From: Pseudoselenomonas ruminantium
GTDB lineage: Bacteria > Bacillota > Negativicutes > Selenomonadales > Selenomonadaceae
NCBI RefSeq assembly: GCF_900104055.1
Contig: NZ_FNJQ01000030.1
Span: forward strand, 1-37,124
Direction: 5' to 3'
DNA length: 37,124 nt
In this document: positions 8,963 to 15,355 of the stretch, in pieces
Layout: the number at the start of each line of letters is the position of its first letter
Numbering within the stretch: position 1 is the first letter of the stretch
Notes under the pieces: generated by a model
What the model saw: only the letters and a program-made list of their open reading frames with translations
Told to the model about the DNA's origin: nothing
The model's database searches: none
Position numbers and translations under genes: made by a program

Positions 8963-9794
8963 AGCAGGCCTCCAGCGCGGCAACTAAATCATCATTACTC
9001 AGGATATCCCGGGGCAAATCAACACCACTCTGCCGTAAATTCCAGGCCAGTTCTACCGCCAGTGGCACCGCCAGGCCTAATTTATGGAGCTTTGGCGCAT
9101 CAGCAAAGACTTCTGCCGGCGTCCCCTGCTGTACCAGACGACCGTGTTCCATCACCAATACGCGGTCAGCACGGGCGGCTTCGTCCATAAAATGCGTAAT
9201 ACAAAGAAGCGTCAACCCCCGCTCCCGATGGAGCCGCTCCACGGTATCCATAACTTCCCGGCGTCCCTGCGGATCAAGCATCGCCGTAGCCTCATCGAGA
9301 ATCAGACACTTCGTATCCATCGCCAGCGCCCCGGCAATGGCCACCCGCTGTTTCTGCCCGCCGCTTAAGAGATGCGGCGCAAACTTGCGGAACTCCGCCA
9401 TGCCCACGGCCTGCAGAGCCATCTCCACCTGCTGACGGATTTTCGCCGGTTCCATGCCCAGATTTTCCGGGCCAAAGGCCACATCATCTTCCACGACACC
9501 GGCAATCAGCTGATTGTCAGGATTTTGGAACACCATGCCCACCTGCCGGCGAATCTGCCAGATATCCTGCGGGCTGCGGGTATCGAGCCCAGCAATCCGG
9601 CAGGCACCGCCAGTCGGCAGCAGCAAACCATTCAAATGACGGGCCAGTGTGGACTTGCCCGAACCATTGGCGCCTAAGATTGCCACAAACTCCCCGGCTT
9701 CAATATGGAAACTCACATCCTGCAAAGCCGTGAACTCCTGTTCCGTGCCCTGCCCATAGATATGTGTCAGATTTTCTGCTTCGATAAATGACAT
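8952..9794 (-). CDS. ecfA1: ECF transporter ATPase EcfA1
   Basis: First ATPase of the ECF module, forming the heterodimer with EcfA2. Walker A GANGSGKST, signature LSGGQKQR, Walker B LILDEATAMLDP, and H-loop CITHFMDEA are present. EcfA1 naturally has a changed base after Walker B (EAT instead of EPT), as seen. The start at 9794 has a GAGGAAG site 6 nt upstream; earlier in-frame starts have none. It is the first gene of the operon, and its upstream region has been remodelled by the palindrome and the tnpB element. Confidence 0.94.
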   Translation of the reverse strand: MSFIEAENLTHIYGQGTEQEFTALQDVSFHIEAGEFVAILGANGSGKSTLARHLNGLLLPTGGACRIAGLDTRSPQDIWQIRRQVGMVFQNPDNQLIAGVVEDDVAFGPENLGMEPAKIRQQVEMALQAVGMAEFRKFAPHLLSGGQKQRVAIAGALAMDTKCLILDEATAMLDPQGRREVMDTVERLHRERGLTLLCITHFMDEAARADRVLVMEHGRLVQQGTPAEVFADAPKLHKLGLAVPLAVELAWNLRQSGVDLPRDILSNDDLVAALEACYVH

Positions 9795-9828
9795 TGAAAT
9801 CTTCCTCACAATAGAATCACACAAATTC

Positions 9829-9889
9829 CATTATAACGCCATTGTTCCTGTTTTGCCATAGGCAAAACAGGAACAATGGCGTTATAATG
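9829..9889. repeat. Perfect 61-bp palindrome (29-bp arms, 3-nt centre)
   Basis: The arms at 9829-9857 and 9861-9889 are exact reverse complements around ATA (9858-9860). Each outer end carries TATAAT reading outward (9883-9888 on plus, 9830-9835 on minus), so the minus one may act as the -10 box for ecfA1. No T-run follows either arm, so it is not an ordinary terminator. It sits at the upstream edge of the tnpB element and could be an inverted duplication created there. Confidence 0.9.
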
Positions 9890-9974
9890 CATCCACCGAA
9901 TTTGCGTAAGCAATTGAAGGTGGACAATATAGCCTATTGTTTTGTAAAATAGATTTAGAAGGTGGTGATTATAC

Positions 9975-11078
9975 ATGAGAACCTATCACTTTAAGCTATA
10001 TACTTCAAAAAGAAACAGAAAACTTCATAGGCAAATCAATGCGGCAGGTCTTGTATACAATCATTGTATTGCTCTGCATAAAAGATACTATAGGCTGTTT
10101 GGCAAGTCACTGAATATGTATCAATTACAAAAACATCTAACAAAATTGAAAAAGATTTTCAGATTTGCCTACATGAAAGAAATCGGCTCCCAAGCTGTCC
10201 AAGATATAACCCAACGGATAGATAGAGCGTATAAATTATTTTTCCATAATTTAAAACATAAAATCCGTACGGCGCCACCATCCTTCAAAAAGATAAAGAA
10301 ATACAAGTCCTTCACTTTGAAACAGTCTGGCTGGAAACTCGATGAAGCCGACAATAGTATCGTAATCGGTAAGCAACGCTATCGCTATGCAAAGTCAAGG
10401 GAAATAGACGGTAAGGTAAAAATTCTCACGGTTAAGCGAGATGCATTAGGCGATATATATTTATATTTCGTCTGTGAAGCATCAGAAAATAAAGTCTTAG
10501 CAAGAACAGGTAAAAGTGTCGGCTTCGACTTTGGTCTAAAAATGTTTCTCAATGCCTCAGATGGCAAGGATATTGCTTCTCCGCTATTCTTTAAGCAAAA
10601 TGCTACTGCCATAAAAAGGGCAAGCAGTATCTTATCCCGCAAAGCTAAAGGCTCCAATAATCGTAAAAAGGCCAAACTTGCCTTGGCAAGATTGCATAGG
10701 AAGGTAGCAAACCAAAGAGATAATTTCCATTGGCAGTTAGCCAGTAAGCTTGTTGGAGAATATGCCCTAATATGCCTTGAAGATTTAAACCTAAAGGCAA
10801 TGCAAAAACGTTTCGGAAGAAAAATATCTGATTTAGGATTTGCTGATTTTGTGAATAAGCTGAAGTATATGGCACACAGAACGGGTTCATCCGTCGTAGA
10901 AATAGACCGTTTTTTCCCGTCCAGTCAGCTATGTTCCAAATGTGGATACCAAAACATAGAAATTAAAAATCTAAAATTCAGAGAGTGGACTTGTCCTAAG
11001 TGTGGGAGTACACTTGATAGAGACAAAAACGCTGCGATAAATATAGAGCGTGAGGGAAACAAAATATTCTCCGCGTAA
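9975..11078 (+). CDS. tnpB: RNA-guided endonuclease TnpB
   Basis: A 367-residue TnpB, ancestor-type relative of Cas12. The split RuvC catalytic acids are all there: D185 in VGFDFG, E269 in ICLEDL, D350 in LDRDKNAAINI. A zinc ribbon (C320-C323, C340-C343) sits between the second and third. The N-terminus (MRTYHFKLYTSKRN, LVYNHCIALHKRYY) is of the usual helix-turn-helix type. GAAGGTGGTG lies upstream of the ATG. The gene is AT-richer than its neighbours, as expected for a mobile gene. Known TnpBs use an omega RNA from the 3' end of the gene to cut DNA at the donor site, favouring retention of the element. Confidence 0.93.
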   Translation: MRTYHFKLYTSKRNRKLHRQINAAGLVYNHCIALHKRYYRLFGKSLNMYQLQKHLTKLKKIFRFAYMKEIGSQAVQDITQRIDRAYKLFFHNLKHKIRTAPPSFKKIKKYKSFTLKQSGWKLDEADNSIVIGKQRYRYAKSREIDGKVKILTVKRDALGDIYLYFVCEASENKVLARTGKSVGFDFGLKMFLNASDGKDIASPLFFKQNATAIKRASSILSRKAKGSNNRKKAKLALARLHRKVANQRDNFHWQLASKLVGEYALICLEDLNLKAMQKRFGRKISDLGFADFVNKLKYMAHRTGSSVVEIDRFFPSSQLCSKCGYQNIEIKNLKFREWTCPKCGSTLDRDKNAAINIEREGNKIFSA

Positions 11079-11190
11079 AATATAATGGGCAGGGCATTGT
11101 CCATTGTGGAGAGAACTCGCAAGACCTGCTATTTCAGCAGGCAATGTTCGCTAGTATCCCAGAATCCCCCAGTTTTAGGCATGGGGAGTA
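10950..11190 (+). ncRNA. Predicted TnpB omega RNA (right-end RNA)
   Basis: In studied TnpB systems the guide RNA covers the 3' end of tnpB and the right end, with the guide taken from flanking DNA. Here the segment after the stop codon contains two hairpins (11125-11141 and 11167-11186) ending GGGGAG, and the sequence right after it would be the guide. The location is inferred by family; neither end is visible in the sequence, and the guide would lie just past about 11190. Confidence 0.5.
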
Positions 11191-11243
11191 TGTCAAAAAA
11201 AAGAAGTTGTCGCTTATACTAAAGCCAGACAACTTCTATAGAA

Positions 11244-11618
11244 ATGAGTGAGCTTATGAAATTACAGCTGGAAATCGCCGATACCTTTTTCCGCCGCTTC
11301 CGCGGGCTGATGCTGCGCCGGAAACTTCCTGCAGGCCAGGGCCTTTTGATTGCGCCCTGCAGCAGCATCCATATGTGCTTCATGCGCTTTGCCATCGATG
11401 CCGTCTGGGTGGATAAGGAAATGAACATCCTCAAGATCAGCCGCAACGTGCGTCCCTGGATTGGCCTGGCCTGGTGCCCCAAAGCCTGGGGTGTGGTGGA
11501 AATGACCGCAGGCGAAGCCGACCGTTTAGGGCTTCAATCCTCTACCAAAATCCCTTTCGCGCGCAATTCATCCTTGATGGCCGACAAAGCCTCATCGTCG
11601 GGCACCCGCACCGTATGA
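11244..11618 (+). CDS. DUF192 family protein with unusual C-terminus
   Basis: A 124-residue DUF192 protein: FRGLMLRRKLPAGQGLLI, CSSIHMCFMRFAIDAVWVD, and VVEMTAGEADRLGL are the family core. Function is unknown; the fold is a small beta barrel. Family members normally stop a few residues after the RLGL motif, but here about 25 more residues are read from the antisense strand of niaR, which converges and overlaps by 85 bp. A deletion may have removed the natural 3' end. There is no strong ribosome binding site at either ATG (11244 or 11256). Confidence 0.75.
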   Translation: MSELMKLQLEIADTFFRRFRGLMLRRKLPAGQGLLIAPCSSIHMCFMRFAIDAVWVDKEMNILKISRNVRPWIGLAWCPKAWGVVEMTAGEADRLGLQSSTKIPFARNSSLMADKASSSGTRTV

Positions 11619-12058
11619 AGGTGCACACCGCCAGTCACCACCAATAACGGTGTTGCCTGGCATTTTTTCATCTTGCTGATGAAATTCTTGATATCGCGGC
11701 GGCTCGTAAGCAGCAGGTCGCTTTTCAACGGACCATAAACAGGATGTTCGACGATCACATCCATGACCGCGCCGCCATTGTCCACGATAGCATTGAGTTC
11801 CGTTTCCATATCCTCAGCCGTATGGCGGCAGATCAGCGTGGCCAACTGCTGACGGGCATCCGCATGCTCATCCCGAATCATGAAATACCCGCGCGGCGTC
11901 GCATAGATTTTCTGCCCCTCGGCCCGCAGGATGCTGATATCCCCGACGATGATCTGACGACTGACCCCCATTTCCCGGGAAAGCCGGGTGCCCGTCAAAG
12001 GCTGTATTGCCCCCTGCAGCCGGCGCAATACCTCCGCCCGCCGTTCCTCTGTTGTCAT
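11534..12058 (-). CDS. niaR: Niacin-responsive repressor NiaR
   Basis: Represses NAD synthesis and niacin-uptake genes when bound to nicotinic acid. The 174 residues hold an N-terminal winged helix-turn-helix (about 5-60, with LTGTRLSREMGVSRQIIVGD) and a 3H domain (70-170) with its namesake histidines: H79 (CRHTAED), H105 (VEHPVYG) and H146/H148 (GGVHLHTV), which bind a metal. A GGGAGGG site precedes the ATG. It begins 30 bp after the tRNA terminator, so it needs its own promoter or readthrough. Its 3' end overlaps the converging DUF192 gene. Confidence 0.92.
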   Translation of the reverse strand: MTTEERRAEVLRRLQGAIQPLTGTRLSREMGVSRQIIVGDISILRAEGQKIYATPRGYFMIRDEHADARQQLATLICRHTAEDMETELNAIVDNGGAVMDVIVEHPVYGPLKSDLLLTSRRDIKNFISKMKKCQATPLLVVTGGVHLHTVRVPDDEALSAIKDELRAKGILVED

Positions 12059-12091
12059 TCAAATCCCTCCCAAAGATTTTGTGTAACAAAA

Positions 12092-12111
12092 AAGCTGCCT
12101 TGCGGCAGCTT
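12092..12111 (-). terminator. Terminator of the tRNA operon
   Basis: Eight-base-pair stem AAGCTGCC/GGCAGCTT with a 4-nt loop, followed on the minus strand by a run of Ts. It lies 10 bp after tRNA-Val. Confidence 0.88.
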
Positions 12112-12121
12112 AAATTTCAAA

Positions 12122-12197
12122 TGGTGGGCGATAACAGGATCGAACTGCTGACATCCTGCTTGTAAGGCAGGCGCTCTCCCAGCTGAGCTAATCGCCC
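12122..12197 (-). tRNA. tRNA-Val (UAC)
   Basis: A 76-nt cloverleaf with GGGCGAT acceptor, D arm GCTCAGCTGGGAGAGC, anticodon loop CTTACAA (anticodon TAC, codon GUA), T arm with GTTCGATCC, and encoded CCA. Last of three tRNAs in one operon. Confidence 0.96.
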
Positions 12198-12201
12198 GAA
12201 A

Positions 12202-12276
12202 TGGTGACGCGTATGGGATTCGAACCCATGAAGCCGCCGTGAAAGGGCGGTGTCTTAACCACTTGACCAACGCGCC
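12202..12276 (-). tRNA. tRNA-Glu (UUC)
   Basis: A 75-nt cloverleaf; acceptor GGCGCGT pairs with ACGCGTC, anticodon loop CTTTCAC (anticodon TTC, codon GAA), T loop GGTTCGAATCC, CCA encoded. Confidence 0.96.
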
Positions 12277-12277
12277 A

Positions 12278-12353
12278 TGGCTCCCCGAGCAGGATTCGAA
12301 CCTGCGACATATGGATTAACAGTCCACCGTTCTACCGGCTGAACTATCGGGGA
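12278..12353 (-). tRNA. tRNA-Asn (GUU)
   Basis: A 76-nt cloverleaf starting TCCCCGATAG, anticodon loop CTGTTAA (anticodon GTT, codon AAC), T loop GGTTCGAATCC, CCA encoded. First tRNA after the promoter. Confidence 0.96.
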
Positions 12354-12383
12354 ATTCCTTGGTGTGTCTCACCAACGAAAATT

Positions 12384-12412
12384 ATTATACGACACTTTTC
12401 CGGAGAATGCAA
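12384..12412 (-). promoter_or_regulatory. Sigma-A promoter of the tRNA operon
   Basis: On the minus strand TTGCAT, 17 bp, TATAAT: a near-consensus housekeeping promoter 31 bp upstream of tRNA-Asn. Nothing else in the gap explains it. Confidence 0.85.
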
Positions 12413-12451
12413 CCCCTTTTTTTAAAAAAGTTTATTTTTTTTTAGTTTTTT

Positions 12452-13273
12452 TTAGAACATCTCAAAATGACCGTTCAGATAAGCGCTGATGCCATCTTCA
12501 TCACTACTCAAGGTCACGTCCTTAGCCGCGGTTTTTACCTGTTCCGGGGCATTGGCCATAGCTACACTCTGACCTGTATATTCCAGCATGGGAATATCGT
12601 TGTAGCTGTCGCCAAAGGACAGGGACTCCTCCACTGTATGCCCGTAATGCTTCAGCAATACGGCGATGCCTCCGGCCTTGGACACGCAGCCGGACATGAT
12701 TTCCAGCAGGATCGAAGAAGAACGCACCACCTGAAAGGCAGGATAATGCTCCCGGAAATATTCCTCCGCCAGCACGCAGTCCTCAGGCTCAGCCATCAGC
12801 AAAATCTTGTGCGGATAAGTCCCCTGGTCCAGCAATTGGGTAAAATCTGCATTCTCCGCCACAGCCGAGGTAATATCCATTTCCCGCCGCACCCGCTTAT
12901 CTGTCACGTCTTTCACATACCATTTGTTGTCCGTATAGAAGTTGGCCGTAATCTGGGGGAATTTCGCCGCCAGCTCCTGCAGCAGCTGACGTGTAGGCTT
13001 TGCCTCCATCTTGGTACTGGCCAAAGTCTTGCCTTCCCTGTCCAAAACCAAAGCCCCGCTATAACTGATAATGGGCATCTTCACGCCCAGCTCATCTGTG
13101 ATCGGATAAATAGCCGCAGGCATCCGGGCCGACACAAGTACAAAGGGAATATCCTTTGCCGCCAATTCCTGTACGGCCGCCTTGGTTCGACCGGTCACTT
13201 CATGCTGACTGGTCAGCAAGGTTCCGTCAATATCGGAAAACACGATTTTAATTTTGTCAGCTGTCATCATCAT
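12452..13273 (-). CDS. Cof-type HAD phosphatase
   Basis: A 273-residue haloacid-dehalogenase hydrolase of the Cof (subfamily IIB) type, usually dephosphorylating sugar phosphates or nucleotide-related small molecules. Motif I is D14-I-D16-GTLL, motif II the SAR at 48-50, motif III K199, and motif IV GDSYND (221-226). The large cap between motifs II and III is typical. The gene begins with three ATGs in a row; GAAAGAGG fits the second or third best. It is divergent from a DeoR regulator with a shared operator-like repeat, so its substrate may be a sugar phosphate sensed by that regulator. Confidence 0.9.
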   Translation of the reverse strand: MMMTADKIKIVFSDIDGTLLTSQHEVTGRTKAAVQELAAKDIPFVLVSARMPAAIYPITDELGVKMPIISYSGALVLDREGKTLASTKMEAKPTRQLLQELAAKFPQITANFYTDNKWYVKDVTDKRVRREMDITSAVAENADFTQLLDQGTYPHKILLMAEPEDCVLAEEYFREHYPAFQVVRSSSILLEIMSGCVSKAGGIAVLLKHYGHTVEESLSFGDSYNDIPMLEYTGQSVAMANAPEQVKTAAKDVTLSSDEDGISAYLNGHFEMF

Positions 13274-13311
13274 TACCTCTTTCCCCGTTCATAGTCCCTG
13301 TTGTTGCTTTC

Positions 13312-13340
13312 ATTATAGCCAGCGCTCAGCAGGGGAACAA
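13312..13340 (-). promoter_or_regulatory. Promoter of the HAD gene
   Basis: TTGTTC (13335-13340), 17-bp spacer, TATAAT (13312-13317) on the minus strand, about 40 bp before the HAD start. The left half of the operator repeat (13349-13358) lies just upstream of the -35. Confidence 0.75.
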
Positions 13341-13348
13341 GGTATTTT

Positions 13349-13435
13349 TGTTCGTTTTATGTGCAAAAATCACATTATTTTACATCTTTTGTGAGTTTAT
13401 CATGTTATAATCGTTAATATAACAGAAAACGAACA
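13349..13435. promoter_or_regulatory. Inverted repeat, likely DeoR-family operator
   Basis: TGTTCGTTTT (13349-13358) and its exact reverse complement AAAACGAACA (13426-13435) flank a divergent promoter region, 67 bp apart. One arm sits upstream of the HAD -35, the other just past the -10 of the regulator. DeoR-family regulators often bind such spaced repeats with looping. That this regulator uses them is inferred. Confidence 0.6.
13406..13411 (+). promoter_or_regulatory. -10 box for the DeoR-type gene
   Basis: A perfect TATAAT in GTTATAATCG, 58 bp before the start codon; no good -35 hexamer is found at 16-18 bp, which would suit an activated or weak promoter. The palindrome ATTTGAC-CT-GTCAAAT (13435-13450) lies in the leader. 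Confidence 0.5.
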
Positions 13436-13468
13436 TTTGACCTGTCAAATATCAAATAGGAGGCAACT

Positions 13469-14128
13469 ATGAATTCCCGTGAACGCCGTCACTTTCTCCT
13501 GCAGGAACTGCAGGAAACTAAAGCCGTCTACGTCCGTGAGCTAGCCGACAGACTTGCAGTTTCCGATATGACCATCCGCCGGGACCTGCGCATGACCAAG
13601 GAGAAGAACGCCATCGCCGAATTCTGCGCCGGACTCATCAAGGAAGGCAACGCCATTTACCTCGACACCGGCTCCACCAATATCGAAATCGCCGAGGAAT
13701 TAAAAAATCGGCAAAATATCGCGGTACTCTCCCACTCATTGCCGATTCACAATATTCTCTCTGCCAATGACAAGCTGCAGCTCATCGCCATGCCCGGCTT
13801 CTACCGCAGTTCCCCCCACGGATTCTTCGGTGACCTGACCTGCCGCATGATCAAAAACTTCCGCATCGACATCGCCTTTCTGGGCATCTCCTCCATCGAC
13901 GCCAGCGGCATCATGTCCCCAGACTTCGACGACCAGGCCGTGAAGCTGGCACTGCTGGAACGGGCCAACAAGAAAGTCGTGGTCTTCGACCATACGAAAA
14001 TCAACCACCTGTCCTTCATGCAGGTCTGCGCCCTCAAAGACATCGATATGCTGGTCACCGATAAACAGGCCGACCAAGAATTCCTCACCGCCACAAGGAA
14101 ACAAGGTGTAGAAATCGTGCAGGTATAA
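13469..14128 (+). CDS. DeoR-family regulator with internal deletion
   Basis: The N-terminal helix-turn-helix (MNSRERRHFLLQELQET ... VSDMTIRRDLR) and the C-terminal sugar-phosphate sensor domain (YLDTGSTNIEIAEEL, FGDLTCRMIKNFRIDIAFLG, VVFDHTKIN) are clear. Family members are about 250-260 residues; this is 219, and the missing 30-36 residues fall exactly after the recognition helix, where the wing with the usual HGGA motif and the linker belong. The reading frame is kept. It may bind DNA poorly or be a decayed copy. A GGAGG ribosome binding site precedes the ATG. Confidence 0.88.
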   Translation: MNSRERRHFLLQELQETKAVYVRELADRLAVSDMTIRRDLRMTKEKNAIAEFCAGLIKEGNAIYLDTGSTNIEIAEELKNRQNIAVLSHSLPIHNILSANDKLQLIAMPGFYRSSPHGFFGDLTCRMIKNFRIDIAFLGISSIDASGIMSPDFDDQAVKLALLERANKKVVVFDHTKINHLSFMQVCALKDIDMLVTDKQADQEFLTATRKQGVEIVQV

Positions 14129-14140
14129 CAGCGTACTCAT

Positions 14141-14167
14141 GCCTTCCCCTTGAGGGGAAGGCTTTTT
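14141..14167 (+). terminator. Terminator between converging genes
   Basis: Stem GCCTTCCCC/GGGGAAGGC with TTGA loop followed by TTTTT, 12 bp past the DeoR-type stop codon. Its T-run overlaps the stop of the converging DUF523 gene. Confidence 0.92.
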
Positions 14168-14663
14168 ATATTCTATCCCTTTTTACATCCTCAGCGATAA
14201 GTTCCTCCAGTCTCCCTACCGTCATATCCTTTTCGGAGTAGACGGTGATGCCGTGCTTTTGCAATAGAGCGGTGGTCACGCCCTGGCCTTTGATTTTCTT
14301 GCCGTCAAAATTACCGCCATGAATCTTCTTGACGCCGCAGGACGGGCTGCCTTCTTTGAGGATGGCTACTTTGGCATGATAGGCTTCGGCAATCTTGAGC
14401 ACTTTATCGGCGCCGGTCAAGAGGTACTGGGTGGTATCCATGCCGTTCTCGTCCATGGCTTTTGCTTTGCCCGTGAGGACTTTCTTGCCCGTGCCGCCCT
14501 GGATTTCCATGGCCGGTCTCGGGCATGGCAGCATGGCGAAGCATTCGGGGCAGACGGCGATAAAGCGGCCCCGCTCGTTGTATTTTAGCAGCAGATCATG
14601 GGTATTGGCTCCCCCGCTGAATTTTACCTTATGGCCTAACAGGCAGGCACTTACCAGAATCAT
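14166..14663 (-). CDS. DUF523 family protein (TudS-like)
   Basis: A 165-residue DUF523 protein. The conserved cysteines are in VSACLLG, AVCPECF and SPSCG; in the family member TudS three of them hold a [4Fe-4S] cluster that removes sulfur from thiouracil, so a desulfidase role is possible but unproven here. The ATG at 14663 overlaps the stop of the exonuclease gene by 4 bp and fixes the start; an earlier in-frame start would lie inside that gene. Confidence 0.88.
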   Translation of the reverse strand: MILVSACLLGHKVKFSGGANTHDLLLKYNERGRFIAVCPECFAMLPCPRPAMEIQGGTGKKVLTGKAKAMDENGMDTTQYLLTGADKVLKIAEAYHAKVAILKEGSPSCGVKKIHGGNFDGKKIKGQGVTTALLQKHGITVYSEKDMTVGRLEELIAEDVKRDRI

Positions 14664-15235
14664 CTTCGATACCCCTTTCTCCCAAACACGCACACATTTA
14701 TACCTAGCTTCTTCGCCAACGACTCCAAAGAATCCTCTTTTAATTCCTGCCCCGCTGCCAACGGAATCGCCGCACAGGTTCTTGCATCATCCATGGCATT
14801 ATGATGCTGGAAATCAATCTGCAGATGCGTGCCCACCGTATCGAGCTTGTGGTTCTCCAAGAAAGGCCAGGCCTTGCGGGCAATGGCTACCGTATCGCAG
14901 TAGGAAAACGCCGGTGCCACCAGCCCTTCCATCGCCAGGCAGGCGCTCAGCACGCCCATATCAAAGCGCGCATTATGAGCCACGACAATCCGCCCTTCCA
15001 AATGGCTTCTAAGCTCCGGCCAGATTTCCGCAAAGGTCGGGGCATTTTTCGTATCGTTAGGCGTAATGCCATGAATCTGCACATTGAAGTAATTGTACTT
15101 ATTCATGGGCGGCTGAATCAACGTATAGTAAACGTCCTTCATCTTGCCATCTTCCACGGCGGTGACAGCCACACTGCAGGCTGAATTGCGGCAGCCTGTG
15201 GCCGTCTCGAAGTCAATGGCGGCAAAGTTCATCAT
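14660..15235 (-). CDS. DEDDh 3'-5' exonuclease (DnaQ/epsilon-like)
   Basis: A 191-residue exonuclease-fold protein. Exo I is D8-x-E10 (AAIDFETA), Exo II is AHNARFD (D92), and Exo III is H145-NAMD-D150, all catalytic residues of the DEDDh class. It stands alone, not fused to polymerase or helicase domains, so it is one of the small stand-alone DnaQ-like nucleases of repair or RNA turnover. A weak GGAACG lies before the ATG pair. Confidence 0.9.
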   Translation of the reverse strand: MMNFAAIDFETATGCRNSACSVAVTAVEDGKMKDVYYTLIQPPMNKYNYFNVQIHGITPNDTKNAPTFAEIWPELRSHLEGRIVVAHNARFDMGVLSACLAMEGLVAPAFSYCDTVAIARKAWPFLENHKLDTVGTHLQIDFQHHNAMDDARTCAAIPLAAGQELKEDSLESLAKKLGINVCVFGRKGYRR

Positions 15236-15297
15236 AAATCAATCGTTCCTTCTTCTAAAAAAAATATAACTTTCATAAATAAAAGCCAAAACGGACA

Positions 15298-15328
15298 AAT
15301 CCACCCTGACCCAAAGCCAAGGTGGATT
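15298..15328 (-). terminator. Weak terminator after nfnB
   Basis: Inverted repeat AATCCACC/GGTGGATT with a 15-nt loop 28 bp past the nfnB stop, followed on the minus strand by TGTCCGTTTTGG. The T-run is broken, so termination may be partial. Confidence 0.5.
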
Positions 15329-15355
15329 CCCCTATTTCTATGCTTTTTGTAAAGC

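Larger units (their letters stand above)
9902..11190 (+). mobile_element. IS200/IS605-type element with tnpB only (IS1341-like)
   Basis: The element consists of tnpB plus candidate subterminal hairpins: at the left TTGC/GCAA (9902-9913) and ACAATA/TATTGT (9924-9940), at the right CCTGCT/AGCAGG (11125-11141) and CCCCA/TGGGG (11167-11186), the last in the sequence TTTTAGGCATGGGGAG typical of right ends in this family. No Y1 transposase gene (tnpA) is present, so movement would need one in trans. Exact ends cannot be set without an empty site; they are approximate. It lies between the ecf operon and the DUF192 gene. Confidence 0.75.
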
